DNA of 64,000 nt from Peribacillus frigoritolerans (GCF_001636405.1 NZ_KV440950.1:4951977-5015976), one strand, 5' to 3'. Shown: positions 17,358 through 26,504, numbered from the stretch's first letter. Made by a program: numbers and translations. The notes: generated by a model from the sequence alone, not told the origin.

Positions 17358-18533
17358 TCAATGAGATGCTTGAACCTGTTTAGTCTGTGTCCGTGCATGG
17401 TATAACTGAAAAAGAATCAAAGCAAAAACGGAAAGAATGGCACCCGATATAAATGGTAAATCAATCGAAATCGAAAATAACCAACCGCCGATCGGAGGAC
17501 CTGCAATCCTGCCGAACGAGTCGAAGGAAGATAGCAATCCCGTGACACTGCCATGGCCCGACATGGAACTTTTGGTAAGCAGGGCCGAAATGGCAGGCCG
17601 GATGAACCCATTACCCACTCCGAAAATCGTCAGGAAGACCGCCGATGTCCAGAACCCGGAAGAAAACAGGATGAGAATGAAACCGACTGCCGAGACGATG
17701 ATTCCCATTCGGATGACCGCGCCTTCCCCATATTTCTTTGTCATCCTGCCTACTAATCCACCTTGAACGATCGCACTCCCAAACCCCATGATCATAAAGA
17801 TATAGCCTAATTGCACAAGATTTATATCAGCTTTTTTGGCTGCAAAATAGGCGAAAGTCGTTTCTAGTCCTGCCATTGAAAGGGTGACGATCATTTGCAA
17901 AAAGAACATGGTTTTAAGCGGCCCTCTAAAGGCTTTCCACATGGACTCTTTATTTTTTGACTGTTGGGCCCTCTTCTCTACTGTATGTGATTCCTTCAGT
18001 ATCGCAATCACTAAGAATAAAGTAATCAAAGAGGATATTCCAGCAATGTAAAACGGCAAGTTCAAACTTGTTTTGGAGAATACCCCGCCAATCGCAGGTC
18101 CAAAGATGAATCCAAGCCCTGTGGCGGCCCCGATGATTCCCATCCCTTTTCCCCGATCTTCCGGCGTCGTGATGTCAGCCACATACGCCATTGCGGTTGG
18201 CATGTTTGCCGATGACAAAATCCCGCCAATGATTCTGGCTGCAAATAATACCCATAGGGAATCTGCCGATGCCTGGATGAAAAACGAAAGGGCCAGTCCA
18301 GCAATCCCGATAATCATGACAGGCTTACGCCCTATCCGGTCAGATATACGTCCCCATATCGGGGCAAAAAATAATTGCATCAGTGAATAAACAGCCATTA
18401 AAAGGCCAAGCTCTGTGGGACTGCCACCAACCTTTTCAGCAAGGAACGGAATGACGGGAATGATGATCCCAAATCCGACCATGACTAAAAACATCACTAA
18501 AAAAAGTACGGGTAACACCTTTTTTGTTTCCAT
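17358..18533 (-). CDS. MFS drug-efflux-type transporter
   Basis: A 391-residue protein with twelve predicted membrane segments. The 2-3 loop reads G-R-I-S-D-R-I-G-R-K-P-V (motif A). The antiporter motif C region is G-L-G-F-I-F-G-P-A-I-G-G-V, which points to a proton-drug antiporter of the TetA/Bmr-like group. A-Y-V-A-D-I-T precedes P-E-D-R-G-K-G. The substrate cannot be read from sequence. It is transcribed alone; AAAGGAGAAAAAT lies before the ATG. Confidence 0.88.
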   Translation of the reverse strand: METKKVLPVLFLVMFLVMVGFGIIIPVIPFLAEKVGGSPTELGLLMAVYSLMQLFFAPIWGRISDRIGRKPVMIIGIAGLALSFFIQASADSLWVLFAARIIGGILSSANMPTAMAYVADITTPEDRGKGMGIIGAATGLGFIFGPAIGGVFSKTSLNLPFYIAGISSLITLFLVIAILKESHTVEKRAQQSKNKESMWKAFRGPLKTMFFLQMIVTLSMAGLETTFAYFAAKKADINLVQLGYIFMIMGFGSAIVQGGLVGRMTKKYGEGAVIRMGIIVSAVGFILILFSSGFWTSAVFLTIFGVGNGFIRPAISALLTKSSMSGHGSVTGLLSSFDSFGRIAGPPIGGWLFSISIDLPFISGAILSVFALILFQLYHARTQTKQVQASH

Positions 18534-18885
18534 TATATTTTTCTCCTTTTATTTCTTCCACATTCACTACGTACATTGGAACGAATTCCTAAAATCCCAT
18601 TACTTAGCATAATCTACCTGGCAATACTTTAAACAGTTTATCATACAACCTTTACCAAATCAGTATGAAGCACGACCTTCTTTCGGAAACTCCCTTAAAT
18701 AAATAAGAACCAGGCATAAATATCCTCAACTCTACAGTCATTTCTCCTGTAATGGCACTTCGTTATTTTCACTGTGTTTCGTGAAATCAATGGCATGAGT
18801 TCGTTAAAAATCTTTTCCTCCCCTTATTTTTTCTTAAGGGGTACTCTATACTGTAGGGTATGATTGATGTTTGGGAGGTAGAAGA
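18534..18885. other. 352-base intergenic region between divergent genes
   Basis: This spacer lies between the MFS gene and the response regulator, both reading outward. The 3' part has AAGGGGTACTCTATACTGTAGG, with TATACT as a candidate -10 about 40 nt before the regulator start. I see no further gene or strong structure. Confidence 0.4.
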
Positions 18886-19596
18886 ATGTCTAATGATCAG
18901 TGGATTTTAATTATTGACGATGAAGAAGATTTGGCACGTCTCATGGAGACAGTTTTACATAAAGAAGGTATCCCCAATATTATTACGGCGGGGACAATTG
19001 CGGATGGGTGGGCAAAGTTTCAAAAGTTCGATCCATCACTAGTCTTACTGGATATCATGCTGCCAGATGGTGAAGGCTATGACTTATGCAAGCAAATTCG
19101 TGAAGTGTCGAATGTGCCGATTTTATTTTTGTCGGCAAAGGATGAGGAAATTGATAAGCTTTTGGGGTTGGCGATTGGCGGGGATGATTATATTACCAAA
19201 CCATTCAGTCCGAAAGAAGTTGCCTATCGAGTAAAGGCGCAGCTTAGGCGGGCGGGCTATACAGAGGAAAAAACCTCACCGAAAAAATTGCAAATTGGTC
19301 CATTTGAACTTAGTTCAAATGAAAATGAAGTGAAAAAAGATGGCAAAATCCTTGAGCTGACAGCTAAAGAAATCGGTCTGATGAGCTGTTTTATGCATCA
19401 TCCGAATCAGATCTTGAGCAAGGAAACTTTGTTTGAACATGTGTGGGGCGATGATTTCTTTGGCTCTGATAATACAGTGATGGTCCATATTCGCCGTTTA
19501 CGCGAAAAAATAGAAGCAGATCCTTCAAAGCCATCTTTTTTAATAACCGTTAAAGGGCTTGGTTATAAATTACAGACCAAGGGTGAAACAAGATGA
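18886..19596 (+). CDS. OmpR-family response regulator
   Basis: A protein of 236 residues from the ATG at 18886 (GGGAGGT 7 nt upstream; an earlier in-frame codon at 18871 includes that site). The receiver domain has D-D-E-E-D, the phospho-acceptor Asp56 (L-L-D-I-M-L-P-D), and K-P-F at about 105. The C-terminal winged helix carries E-L-T-A-K-E-I, W-G-D-D-F-F and V-M-V-H-I-R-R-L-R-E-K-I-E. It overlaps the sensor kinase gene by 4 nt. The convergent Bce/Yxd-type module is the likely target. Confidence 0.92.
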   Translation: MSNDQWILIIDDEEDLARLMETVLHKEGIPNIITAGTIADGWAKFQKFDPSLVLLDIMLPDGEGYDLCKQIREVSNVPILFLSAKDEEIDKLLGLAIGGDDYITKPFSPKEVAYRVKAQLRRAGYTEEKTSPKKLQIGPFELSSNENEVKKDGKILELTAKEIGLMSCFMHHPNQILSKETLFEHVWGDDFFGSDNTVMVHIRRLREKIEADPSKPSFLITVKGLGYKLQTKGETR

Positions 19597-20981
19597 AGTG
19601 GAAATTGACACGGCGCTTTTTAGGATCCGTTGTGACAATTGTCGTAATCGTAGGAATCGTAAATACAATTTTACTTTTATGCTTACTCTTTGTTCATTTC
19701 GACACGGAAGAGGAATCTGCGGAGAACTTTAGCCGATCTTTTTCAAAATATGTAGAACTAATAGATGACAAACCAATGGTAAATGAAGAAGGGCTGGAAA
19801 AACTGCGGAACACGAACGCCTGGATACAATTTTTGAATGATAAGGGTGAACAAGTAGCAGCCTATTACACACCTCAAAAATTGCAAACCGTATATTCTCC
19901 TGTTGAAATCGTCCAAATGTATAAGTATAAAGAAATTGATGCAGAGACGACTGTTTTTGCCGGCGAAGCTCATGATTTCAGCTATTTTGTAGGGGTTAAA
20001 GATCGAGGAATAGGCCGATATGTACTGTCCTATAATTATGTTCACATTTTAAAGTACTTCAACATCATACTTTTACTGTTTTTAACGGTGGATATCATTA
20101 TTGCCCTAGTCATTGGACTATTATTTGGTAAAAGATTAACGACACCACTTAACACTTTAATAGAAGGAATTCAGCAGCTTCGTGAAAGACGCTTTAAAAA
20201 GATGAGTATACCAAAAGGCGTCTATGAAGATGTATTTCACAATATGAATGAACTATCGGTAAAGTTAGATCAGTATGAAAAAGAACGTGATCAACTCGAC
20301 CAAATGCGTGAGGAATGGATTAGCAATGTTTCTCATGACATGAAGACACCACTTGCATCCATCCATGGTTATACAGAGTTGATGAAAGACAATGCCCATG
20401 AATTAACACCACAAGAATTGTATGAGTTTACATCCATTATTAATAGACAGTCCGTATATATGAAAAATCTGTTGGATGACCTCAATTTAACGATGCGTTT
20501 ACGCAACCAAAGACTTCCTTTGCAATTTGAAGATCTTGATATCGTTGGGTTTATAAGAGAAATGACGATAGAGCTCTTAAATGATTCACAATTTGGTGAT
20601 CGAGAGGTCGAATTTGAGGCAAATGTGGATAAAGCAATGCATAAAGTCGATAAAAATTTACTGAAACGGGCAATTTTTAACTTTATCTACAATGCGCTCG
20701 TACATAATGATGAAAATGTCGTCGTGAAAATACAAATTGATGATATTCATCTACAATCAGAACATCATACCCAGATCACCATTGCCGATAATGGCCGCGG
20801 TATTCCCTCCAAAGATTTGGATCAGGTTTTTGAACGCTACTATCGAGGTACGAATACTGCCAGTAAACATGGGACCGGCTTAGGAATGGCCATTGCAAGG
20901 GACATTATCCTGGCTCATAAAGGTAAACTGGATTTGACTAGCATTGAAAATAAGGGAACAACCATCACGATACTTTTATAA
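19593..20981 (+). CDS. HAMP-containing sensor histidine kinase
   Basis: A 462-residue kinase: transmembrane helices at about 12-35 and 154-178 flank an extracellular sensor domain of about 115 residues, followed by HAMP (about 178-230), a dimerisation domain with His248 (N-V-S-H-D-M-K-T-P-L) and an ATPase domain (N-F-I-Y-N-A-L-V-H, A-D-N-G-R-G-I, F-E-R-Y-Y-R-G, G-T-G-L-G-M-A-I-A). Classical Bce/Yxd kinases are short intramembrane-sensing proteins; this one has a full extracellular domain. It pairs with the preceding regulator. Confidence 0.92.
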   Translation: MKWKLTRRFLGSVVTIVVIVGIVNTILLLCLLFVHFDTEEESAENFSRSFSKYVELIDDKPMVNEEGLEKLRNTNAWIQFLNDKGEQVAAYYTPQKLQTVYSPVEIVQMYKYKEIDAETTVFAGEAHDFSYFVGVKDRGIGRYVLSYNYVHILKYFNIILLLFLTVDIIIALVIGLLFGKRLTTPLNTLIEGIQQLRERRFKKMSIPKGVYEDVFHNMNELSVKLDQYEKERDQLDQMREEWISNVSHDMKTPLASIHGYTELMKDNAHELTPQELYEFTSIINRQSVYMKNLLDDLNLTMRLRNQRLPLQFEDLDIVGFIREMTIELLNDSQFGDREVEFEANVDKAMHKVDKNLLKRAIFNFIYNALVHNDENVVVKIQIDDIHLQSEHHTQITIADNGRGIPSKDLDQVFERYYRGTNTASKHGTGLGMAIARDIILAHKGKLDLTSIENKGTTITILL

Positions 20982-21000
20982 TTATTTTTTCTTACAGAGA

Positions 21001-21030
21001 AAGGGCTGTCCTAACTTACAGACAGCCCTT
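21001..21030. terminator. Bidirectional terminator between the kinase and YxeA-like genes
   Basis: Perfect 10-bp stem AAGGGCTGTC / GACAGCCCTT with a 10-nt loop, between two convergent genes. T-rich flanks are present on the plus strand and, less clearly, the minus strand. Confidence 0.8.
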
Positions 21031-21038
21031 CTTCCTAT

Positions 21039-21392
21039 TTATATTGGTTGTGCCTTTTTTGGAATATCCTCAAATTTCACTTCATCATATGACGAAACCT
21101 CATCACCATTTTTCACGTACATCTTTAAGTAAGCATCTTTTCGAAGATTTTTTTGTGCCGTGAATTCAAGCGGTATCGTTTCACCATCTGCATTTTTGGC
21201 GTCAAGTTTATAAGAATAGTAAGTCATCACTGTACCATCATCCAGTTTGGTTTCATGCTGCACCCCATCCTCTGTAATTTGCAAATAATAATTATCGGCA
21301 TTCATGCGATTAAAGTCAATTTTGGTAAGCGCGAATACTCCTGCCGCTCCAAGTATGAACAATATGCCAACTACCATAAAAAATTTCTTCAT
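21039..21392 (-). CDS. yxeA: YxeA-family (DUF1093) exported protein
   Basis: A 117-residue protein with an N-terminal membrane/signal segment (about 4-22) and a small beta-rich domain (Y-Y-L-Q-I, Y-Y-S-Y-K-L-D-A, L-R-K-D-A-Y-L-K-M-Y-V-K) that matches DUF1093. In Bacillus subtilis yxeA ends the yxdLM-yxeA operon, the same order as here. It starts 5 nt after the permease stop. Function is unknown; the context ties it to the peptide-responsive ABC module. Confidence 0.82.
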   Translation of the reverse strand: MKKFFMVVGILFILGAAGVFALTKIDFNRMNADNYYLQITEDGVQHETKLDDGTVMTYYSYKLDAKNADGETIPLEFTAQKNLRKDAYLKMYVKNGDEVSSYDEVKFEDIPKKAQPI

Positions 21393-21397
21393 TTAGA

Positions 21398-23317
21398 TCA
21401 TCCTTCTGTTTTATTATTTTGTGTGATAATACGATTATAAGAAGCTACCGTTAAGATATAATACAGACCGTAAATAATCGTATAAGCGATCATCCAGATC
21501 AATACAGGTTTTGCCAGATTCATCATTAATAAGCCGGAGAAGGCTTTTAACGCAACCGCACTGTGCAATAGCCCGACTGCCAGCGGGACGAAAAAGATTA
21601 CAAACACTTGTGATGCAATGGATTTCCGCATTTCTTTTGCGTTAACGCCCATTTTATGAAGCATATTGTATTGTGATTTATCTTCCTCAGCTTCCGTTAG
21701 AACTTTAAAGTAAATGATACTGCCTGTTGCCGCTAAAAAAACCAGACCAAGAAAACTGCCGATAAAGAGCAATGATCCTACACTTTCAATGCTTGCTTGA
21801 AAATCTTGAGGCGCACTGGAAAATAGAGCTTCTTCAGGTATTTGTTTTGATATTTTTTCAGATAAATCCACGGAGGCTTGATCAACACCGATAGCACGAT
21901 AGTTCAGGGCTTCCCCTTCTTTTTGCAATGATTTAAATTGATCATTCGATACAACCATTGCAATGCCTGCTGTTTTGGCATTTAAAACCGTTTGTGTTTT
22001 AAAGCTTTGGAATGTTATCGCCGTGTTGTTTTCTGTCCTTATTGTCTTGTCCTTGTATTCAGGTGAGAATCTTTTGTCATATCCAATATCTAAAATGACT
22101 GCTTTGCCATGATTCACATGCAATGCTTCCTTACCCTGTACATCTGCCAATTTGTTATATGTTCTTTCATCGATTACCGTGTAAATCTTTTTATCCGAGT
22201 TATCGAATGCTGATTCCTCGCTAAGTTCTTTCGTATTAAATGTGATGGATAGCGCTTCAACATTTTCATCATACTTTGTATCTGGCAAAACGGCGGTGAC
22301 TTGATGATCGCTTTTAGCATCCGTTTGCTGATACATGAAGGTATTCGGATCAACGGTCATAACTTGGTCATTCGCGTTGTAATAAAGACCATAAACCGAA
22401 CCTCCAGCCGTTACCGTTGTAGCACTTAACACCGCAATTACGGTCAATGTCCTTGCATTCCCCCGAATGCGATAAAGCAATTGCGAGACCGTCATCAGAT
22501 GCAGGCCTTTCCATAGCCATTTTTCATTTTTCTTGATCACGGCTAACACAAAGCCTGTCACGCTATGAAACAATAAAAATGTACCGGCAATAACAGTTGT
22601 CAAAATAATGAGTGCCGTCATCAAAAAGCCAATCTTTTCCCACACTTTAGAAGTAAAAAGATCTTGCATCGCCAACCAATATCCGATGACAATCAGGAAA
22701 ATTCCCAGAAAGGCTACAATCATAGATGGCTTCGGAGCCGCTTCCCCTTTTTTCGATGCATGGAAAAGATCAATTAGTTTAAATTGGTAAATTAAACGAT
22801 AGCCCTGGAATGATGTCACCAAGAAAATAATAAGAAATACGATAGAGGTGTTCAAAGCTGCAGATCCTGAAAATGTAAAAGGTGCGATGACATCATAGCC
22901 CATTAAATAGATCAAGATCGTCATGAACCCTTTTGAACATAGAAATCCAAGTAAAATCCCTACAACTAATGAAACCAAGCCTAGCAATAGATTTTCAAAG
23001 AAGAGCATAAAGCCAATCTGGCGATTACGTACGCCAAGCAATGCATATAATGCCACTTCTTTTTTACGTTTTTTCATGAAAAATGAATTGGAATAGGCAA
23101 TAAAAATGGCAACGAAAAAAATCAGGATGACGGCCGCACCACTCATTAATGAACCTAATTTCTGTGATGAAGCCGTTTGTTCTGCAACTGCATCACTATA
23201 TTTCAATGTTACAAATGTGAAGTAGATGATAATGCTAAATACCATGGATGCGATATATATAAAATATTGGGAAAGGTTCCGGGCAATATTTTTTCTCGCC
23301 AGACTAAATAACGTCAT
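21398..23317 (-). CDS. BceB/YxdM-type FtsX-family ABC permease
   Basis: A 639-residue protein. Ten membrane segments are arranged as in BceB-type permeases, with a large extracytoplasmic loop of about 190 residues (about 310-505) between segments 7 and 8. The FtsX-like blocks F-M-K-K-R-K-K-E-V-A-L-Y-A-L-L-G and L-H-K-M-G-V-N-A-K-E-M are present. Such transporters sense and detach antimicrobial peptides from their targets. The gene overlaps the ATPase gene by 14 nt. Confidence 0.9.
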   Translation of the reverse strand: MTLFSLARKNIARNLSQYFIYIASMVFSIIIYFTFVTLKYSDAVAEQTASSQKLGSLMSGAAVILIFFVAIFIAYSNSFFMKKRKKEVALYALLGVRNRQIGFMLFFENLLLGLVSLVVGILLGFLCSKGFMTILIYLMGYDVIAPFTFSGSAALNTSIVFLIIFLVTSFQGYRLIYQFKLIDLFHASKKGEAAPKPSMIVAFLGIFLIVIGYWLAMQDLFTSKVWEKIGFLMTALIILTTVIAGTFLLFHSVTGFVLAVIKKNEKWLWKGLHLMTVSQLLYRIRGNARTLTVIAVLSATTVTAGGSVYGLYYNANDQVMTVDPNTFMYQQTDAKSDHQVTAVLPDTKYDENVEALSITFNTKELSEESAFDNSDKKIYTVIDERTYNKLADVQGKEALHVNHGKAVILDIGYDKRFSPEYKDKTIRTENNTAITFQSFKTQTVLNAKTAGIAMVVSNDQFKSLQKEGEALNYRAIGVDQASVDLSEKISKQIPEEALFSSAPQDFQASIESVGSLLFIGSFLGLVFLAATGSIIYFKVLTEAEEDKSQYNMLHKMGVNAKEMRKSIASQVFVIFFVPLAVGLLHSAVALKAFSGLLMMNLAKPVLIWMIAYTIIYGLYYILTVASYNRIITQNNKTEG

Positions 23318-24080
23318 CTACCTCACCTCCAATTGTTGCAAGGACATCCATGATTTCTTGGAAGAAAGCTTTACGTGATTGGCCACGACGATAAATTTCT
23401 GTTGAAAGTGTACCATCCTTGATGAAAATGATCCGCCGGCAGAAGCTTGCGGCATATGCATCATGTGTCACCATCATGATGGTGGAATTATTATTTTCAT
23501 TTAGTTCACTTAAGCTTTCCAGCAGACCTGTTGCAGATTTTGAATCAAGTGCACCTGTTGGCTCATCTGCCAGGATCAATGCCGGCTCTGTCACAAGCGC
23601 TCTGGCTGCAGCTGTTCTTTGCTTTTGCCCACCGGAGATTTGGTATGGATATTTAGCTAATAAATCTTCAATCCCAAATACTTTAGCAATACGATTCACC
23701 AATGCAGTAATTTCTTTCGCTGGAATTTTCGCAATCGCCAGTGGCAATAATATATTTTCCTTCACAGTCAATGAGTCTAGCAAATTGTAGTCCTGGAAGA
23801 TGAAACCCAGATTTTCACGTCTGAAATCCGTTAATTCCGCCCCTTTCATATCGTGAATGCTCGTATCATTCATATAAATTTTCCCCTCAGTCGGCGAGTC
23901 GATAGTTGCCAACATATTAAGCAATGTCGATTTCCCCGCTCCAGAAGGTCCCATGATTCCTACAAACTCCCCTGCATGAATGTCAAAAGATATATTTTCC
24001 AACGCCGTATAGGCAGCGCTTGATTTACCATATGTTTTTTTTATATTTTCCACTTTTAATAATGGTTCCATTTGTTTCAC
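23304..24080 (-). CDS. BceA/YxdL-type ABC transporter ATPase
   Basis: A 258-residue ATPase with Walker A G-P-S-G-A-G-K-S-T, signature I-S-G-G-Q-K-Q-R-T-A-A-A-R-A-L, Walker B L-I-L-A-D-E-P-T-G-A-L-D-S and H-loop V-T-H-D, all typical of MacB/BceA-like ATPases. The C-terminal extension (R-G-Q-S-R-K-A-F-F) is characteristic of BceA relatives. It heads the operon ATPase-permease-YxeA and has two direct repeats upstream that are candidate sites for the nearby OmpR-type regulator. Confidence 0.92.
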   Translation of the reverse strand: MKQMEPLLKVENIKKTYGKSSAAYTALENISFDIHAGEFVGIMGPSGAGKSTLLNMLATIDSPTEGKIYMNDTSIHDMKGAELTDFRRENLGFIFQDYNLLDSLTVKENILLPLAIAKIPAKEITALVNRIAKVFGIEDLLAKYPYQISGGQKQRTAAARALVTEPALILADEPTGALDSKSATGLLESLSELNENNNSTIMMVTHDAYAASFCRRIIFIKDGTLSTEIYRRGQSRKAFFQEIMDVLATIGGEVDDVI

Positions 24081-24120
24081 CTCTTCAGTATTGTTGATAC
24101 ATTTATCTTACATGCTCATT

Positions 24121-24151
24121 CTTACAGCATCTTTGTGCCAACCTTACAGCA
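24121..24151 (-). promoter_or_regulatory. Direct-repeat candidate response-regulator site before the BceA-like gene
   Basis: TGCTGTAAG occurs twice on the minus strand, at 24143-24151 and 24121-24129, exactly 22 nt (two helical turns) apart and 41-71 nt before the ATPase start. OmpR-type regulators often bind such same-phase repeats. The link to the 18886 regulator is an inference. Confidence 0.5.
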
Positions 24152-24171
24152 AGCTTAAATCCATCAAAAAA

Positions 24172-24195
24172 ACGCCTTCCACTTATGGAAGACGT
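24172..24195 (-). terminator. Terminator after the DUF3817 gene
   Basis: Stem ACGNCTTCCA / TGGAAGNCGT with loop TAAG, then TTTTTTT on the minus strand, 14 nt beyond the DUF3817 stop. Confidence 0.85.
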
Positions 24196-24209
24196 TAAAG
24201 TAAAAGTAT

Positions 24210-24500
24210 TTAACTTTGCTTCAGAAGCCTGCGGTCGATAACAAAATTACCAAATGGAATGAATGAAACGATGAAAATCATCGCCATTTTTAAAAAGGAC
24301 CATTTTGATATGATGCTCACATAAAGTAATAAAAGCCCAAACACGACAAACAAGAAACCATGGATGCTGCCTAAAATGAGTGTTGCTTCCCCAATATCCA
24401 ATATGTACTTAATGGGCATACCAATGGCAAGCAATAAAACATATGAGATTCCCTCAATTATTGTAATAAACCGAAACCATCCAATAGCTGTCGAAAACAT
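24210..24500 (-). CDS. DUF3817 small membrane protein
   Basis: A 96-residue protein with three hydrophobic segments (about 8-28, 38-62, 68-88) and the motif F-R-x-x-x-x-x-E-G-x-S-Y near the N-terminus, plus G-S-I-H-G-F-L-F-V in the middle, which mark DUF3817 (YdzA-like). Function is not known. It is monocistronic, with its own terminator. Confidence 0.82.
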   Translation of the reverse strand: MFSTAIGWFRFITIIEGISYVLLLAIGMPIKYILDIGEATLILGSIHGFLFVVFGLLLLYVSIISKWSFLKMAMIFIVSFIPFGNFVIDRRLLKQS

Positions 24501-24643
24501 TCGCTCATCCCCTTATTCATTGTACAAGTACGGCACACAAATCCAGCTTCCTGTCCTCAATCCAAAATCCGTTACTCTATCATATTATATTACGGAGACA
24601 CCCACTAATAAATAGTACCAGGTTTTCCTAAAAGTAGAACAAC

Positions 24644-24665
24644 AAAAGCCCAATCAAAGGATTGG
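24644..24665 (-). terminator. Terminator after the C45-family gene
   Basis: Stem CCAATC / GATTGG with a 4-nt loop, then GCTTTTG on the minus strand, 39 nt beyond the stop codon. A short stem and interrupted T-run make it weak. Confidence 0.6.
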
Positions 24666-24703
24666 ACCCTTAACAAAGTAGGTGAAATTTCACTTAAAGA
24701 TGT

Positions 24704-25768
24704 TCAATTCCGAAACCAATTCGCTCCCTCATCCATGTGCACGAAGGGAATATCCGTATCAATTACACCTTTGATTTGTCTTAAATCAACATCTTCCCCT
24801 TCGAGCCATTTCGCAAAATCTATGGAAGTCGGCTCTTGGTTCCCTCCCAAGGCAATCCAAGCTTTCATCTCTTTAGGTAAATAAGCGGATGTATGAATCG
24901 TTCCCGCCCAGCTGCTATATAAATCCGAGAAGACACCTTGATTGGTATCATTAAACAACCGATAAGCATCGTAGGCTGAAGAAAGTTTCCCTTCATGATC
25001 CTGGATGATCTCCAATCGGCGTCTCGAATCGATAAGATGGTTACGGTTTTCATTTTTCATGATTTCAAAGTGATTGGTACAGGCATTTGACGTGCGCACC
25101 TCTACATTTCTTGGGGAGGTTTCCACAATATAGGTATTTCCGCTTTTATCATAGACGACGTAAGTGAAAGAATGACGATGCGGGATTTCCTTCAACATCG
25201 CCACCGCTTCCTGAACGTCCGCACAAGATTCAACAATCAGTCTGCCAATCATGCAGCAGATGAAACCATCACCAGGGTTCTTGCGATTCATGAAATTATA
25301 GCCTATCACCAACCCTTTTTCGTTCATTCCATCCATCCGGCCAGTCCCTCGCTGACTAGGGCCGATGCTTGAGTACCCTTGATCGGTTGGCTGGAATAAG
25401 ACATAGCGTCCTTCATAAGTCTTCGGGTGGTAATCATAATTGCGAATGAGATAATCATTGCCTGTCATGATCGAACAGCCCGACCGGACATAATCCAATC
25501 GGTATCCACCGAACTCTTGAAGCACGCGGTCCATTGGCCATTTCAACGCTTCTTGCAATCCGAGTAATTCTTCCCAAACTCCAGGGGCGAATTGTGTAAT
25601 GGCTCTCTTGACCTCTTCTTCTTCAACCGTAAACCTCGGCTGCCTGATCTTCCACTGATCTTCACGGTTCTTTACCGTTAGCGAATCTTTTAATTCCTTC
25701 CCTTGCATGTATCCAAACTCATAATGTGTACCCCGAAATTGTATGACATCACTATATATTTGCTTCAC
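24704..25768 (-). CDS. C45-family autoproteolytic acyltransferase/hydrolase
   Basis: A 354-residue protein related to acyl-CoA:6-aminopenicillanate acyltransferase and linear amide hydrolases (Ntn fold). The expected N-terminal nucleophile is Cys98 in R-S-G-C-S-I, reached after self-cleavage of a pro-peptide. Following blocks R-N-Y-D-Y-H-P, G-M-N-E-K-G-L-V-I-G and C-T-N-H-F match the family. It starts at a GTG with GAGGG upstream. The substrate may be a linear amide or N-acyl amino acid; the sequence does not decide. Confidence 0.85.
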   Translation of the reverse strand: MKQIYSDVIQFRGTHYEFGYMQGKELKDSLTVKNREDQWKIRQPRFTVEEEEVKRAITQFAPGVWEELLGLQEALKWPMDRVLQEFGGYRLDYVRSGCSIMTGNDYLIRNYDYHPKTYEGRYVLFQPTDQGYSSIGPSQRGTGRMDGMNEKGLVIGYNFMNRKNPGDGFICCMIGRLIVESCADVQEAVAMLKEIPHRHSFTYVVYDKSGNTYIVETSPRNVEVRTSNACTNHFEIMKNENRNHLIDSRRRLEIIQDHEGKLSSAYDAYRLFNDTNQGVFSDLYSSWAGTIHTSAYLPKEMKAWIALGGNQEPTSIDFAKWLEGEDVDLRQIKGVIDTDIPFVHMDEGANWFRN

Positions 25769-25829
25769 GGCTTATCCCTCATTTACAATAGTTGCTATTC
25801 AAATTAAGGATACTTGAACTATTGTTGAA

Positions 25830-26010
25830 AATAAAGAAGATAAGCCTTTAAAATTCATGAAAAAACTCACTACCCCGTACCCCCCTCATAATCTGTAACT
25901 AGGCACATTTATGAGGGGGACGTATCATGGAGATGGAATTAACGGCACTCCATTGCTAGGCGTGGCGATAGCGATGAACCTTTTTGGTCACGGAATAGCA
26001 TTATCAGGGT
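25830..26010 (+). pseudogene. Fossil internal-deletion copy of the transporter gene at 30670
   Basis: Positions 25845-25960 repeat the leader and first ten codons of the 30670 permease gene (same CCGTAC, same hairpin, same GAGGGGG site, ATG at 25927, M-E-M-E-L-T-A-L-H). Then, at a junction near 25958, it jumps to a block equal to 31109-31160 (GGCGTGGCGAT, ATGAACCTTTTTGGTCACGG). About 400 nt of the parent are missing and a TAG follows codon ten. It is a duplication remnant, not a working gene. The rest of the 25769-26240 gap shows nothing else. Confidence 0.85.
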
Positions 26011-26179
26011 AAACGAGGAAGAATTCACTTTAATAAGACGAACTTATACTGTATTTGAGGAGTCCTGCTTATGGAAAACTTATCCTAAAATAGAAAAGAC
26101 CTGCTTCATGTTGTAAAAGGGTATATGAATTCTCCTTTTGATTTTTGACTCGTTTTACCATGCTGTATAAGTAAGGAAC

Positions 26180-26206
26180 AAAAAAAGGCCTAGTAATCCA
26201 GACCTC
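26180..26206 (-). terminator. Terminator downstream of the small membrane ORF
   Basis: Stem AGGTCT / AGGCCT (one G-T pair) with an 8-nt loop, then TTTTTTTG on the minus strand, 36 nt beyond the 26241 stop codon. Confidence 0.6.
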
Positions 26207-26240
26207 TTATCGGGGAAAGTGATTCCACTAATAAAACCAA

Positions 26241-26339
26241 CTACCTTTTAGATTTATCTTTTATAGTTTTTGCTATTGCTAAAAGAACTATAAATCCGAT
26301 AATACCGACGAAACCTAATATATTAATTATAGTAGACAA
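26241..26339 (-). CDS. Small hydrophobic protein of 32 residues
   Basis: The minus strand reads a TTG-initiated 32-residue peptide: M-S-T-I-I-N-I-L-G-F-V-G-I-I-G-F and onward, ending K-T-I-K-D-K-S-K-R. A single membrane helix is followed by a basic tail, the style of small regulatory membrane proteins and type I toxin-like peptides. AAAGGAAG lies 8 nt before the TTG, and a terminator lies 36 nt after the stop. I do not recognise a family. The TTG start lowers confidence. Confidence 0.5.
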   Translation of the reverse strand: MSTIINILGFVGIIGFIVLLAIAKTIKDKSKR

Positions 26340-26504
26340 TCCGATTCTTCCTTTCCGTTAATAATCTTATTCATTATTTTGAATAACAACTCTAAAGGAA
26401 CCAAAAGTTTGTTGACTCTGATAATTATCAGCATTTACTTAATAAGGAAGTGGGAAGGTGGTGAGCTGGAAATTATTTCTTCATTCAACGTCGGGTAGAT
26501 TAGT

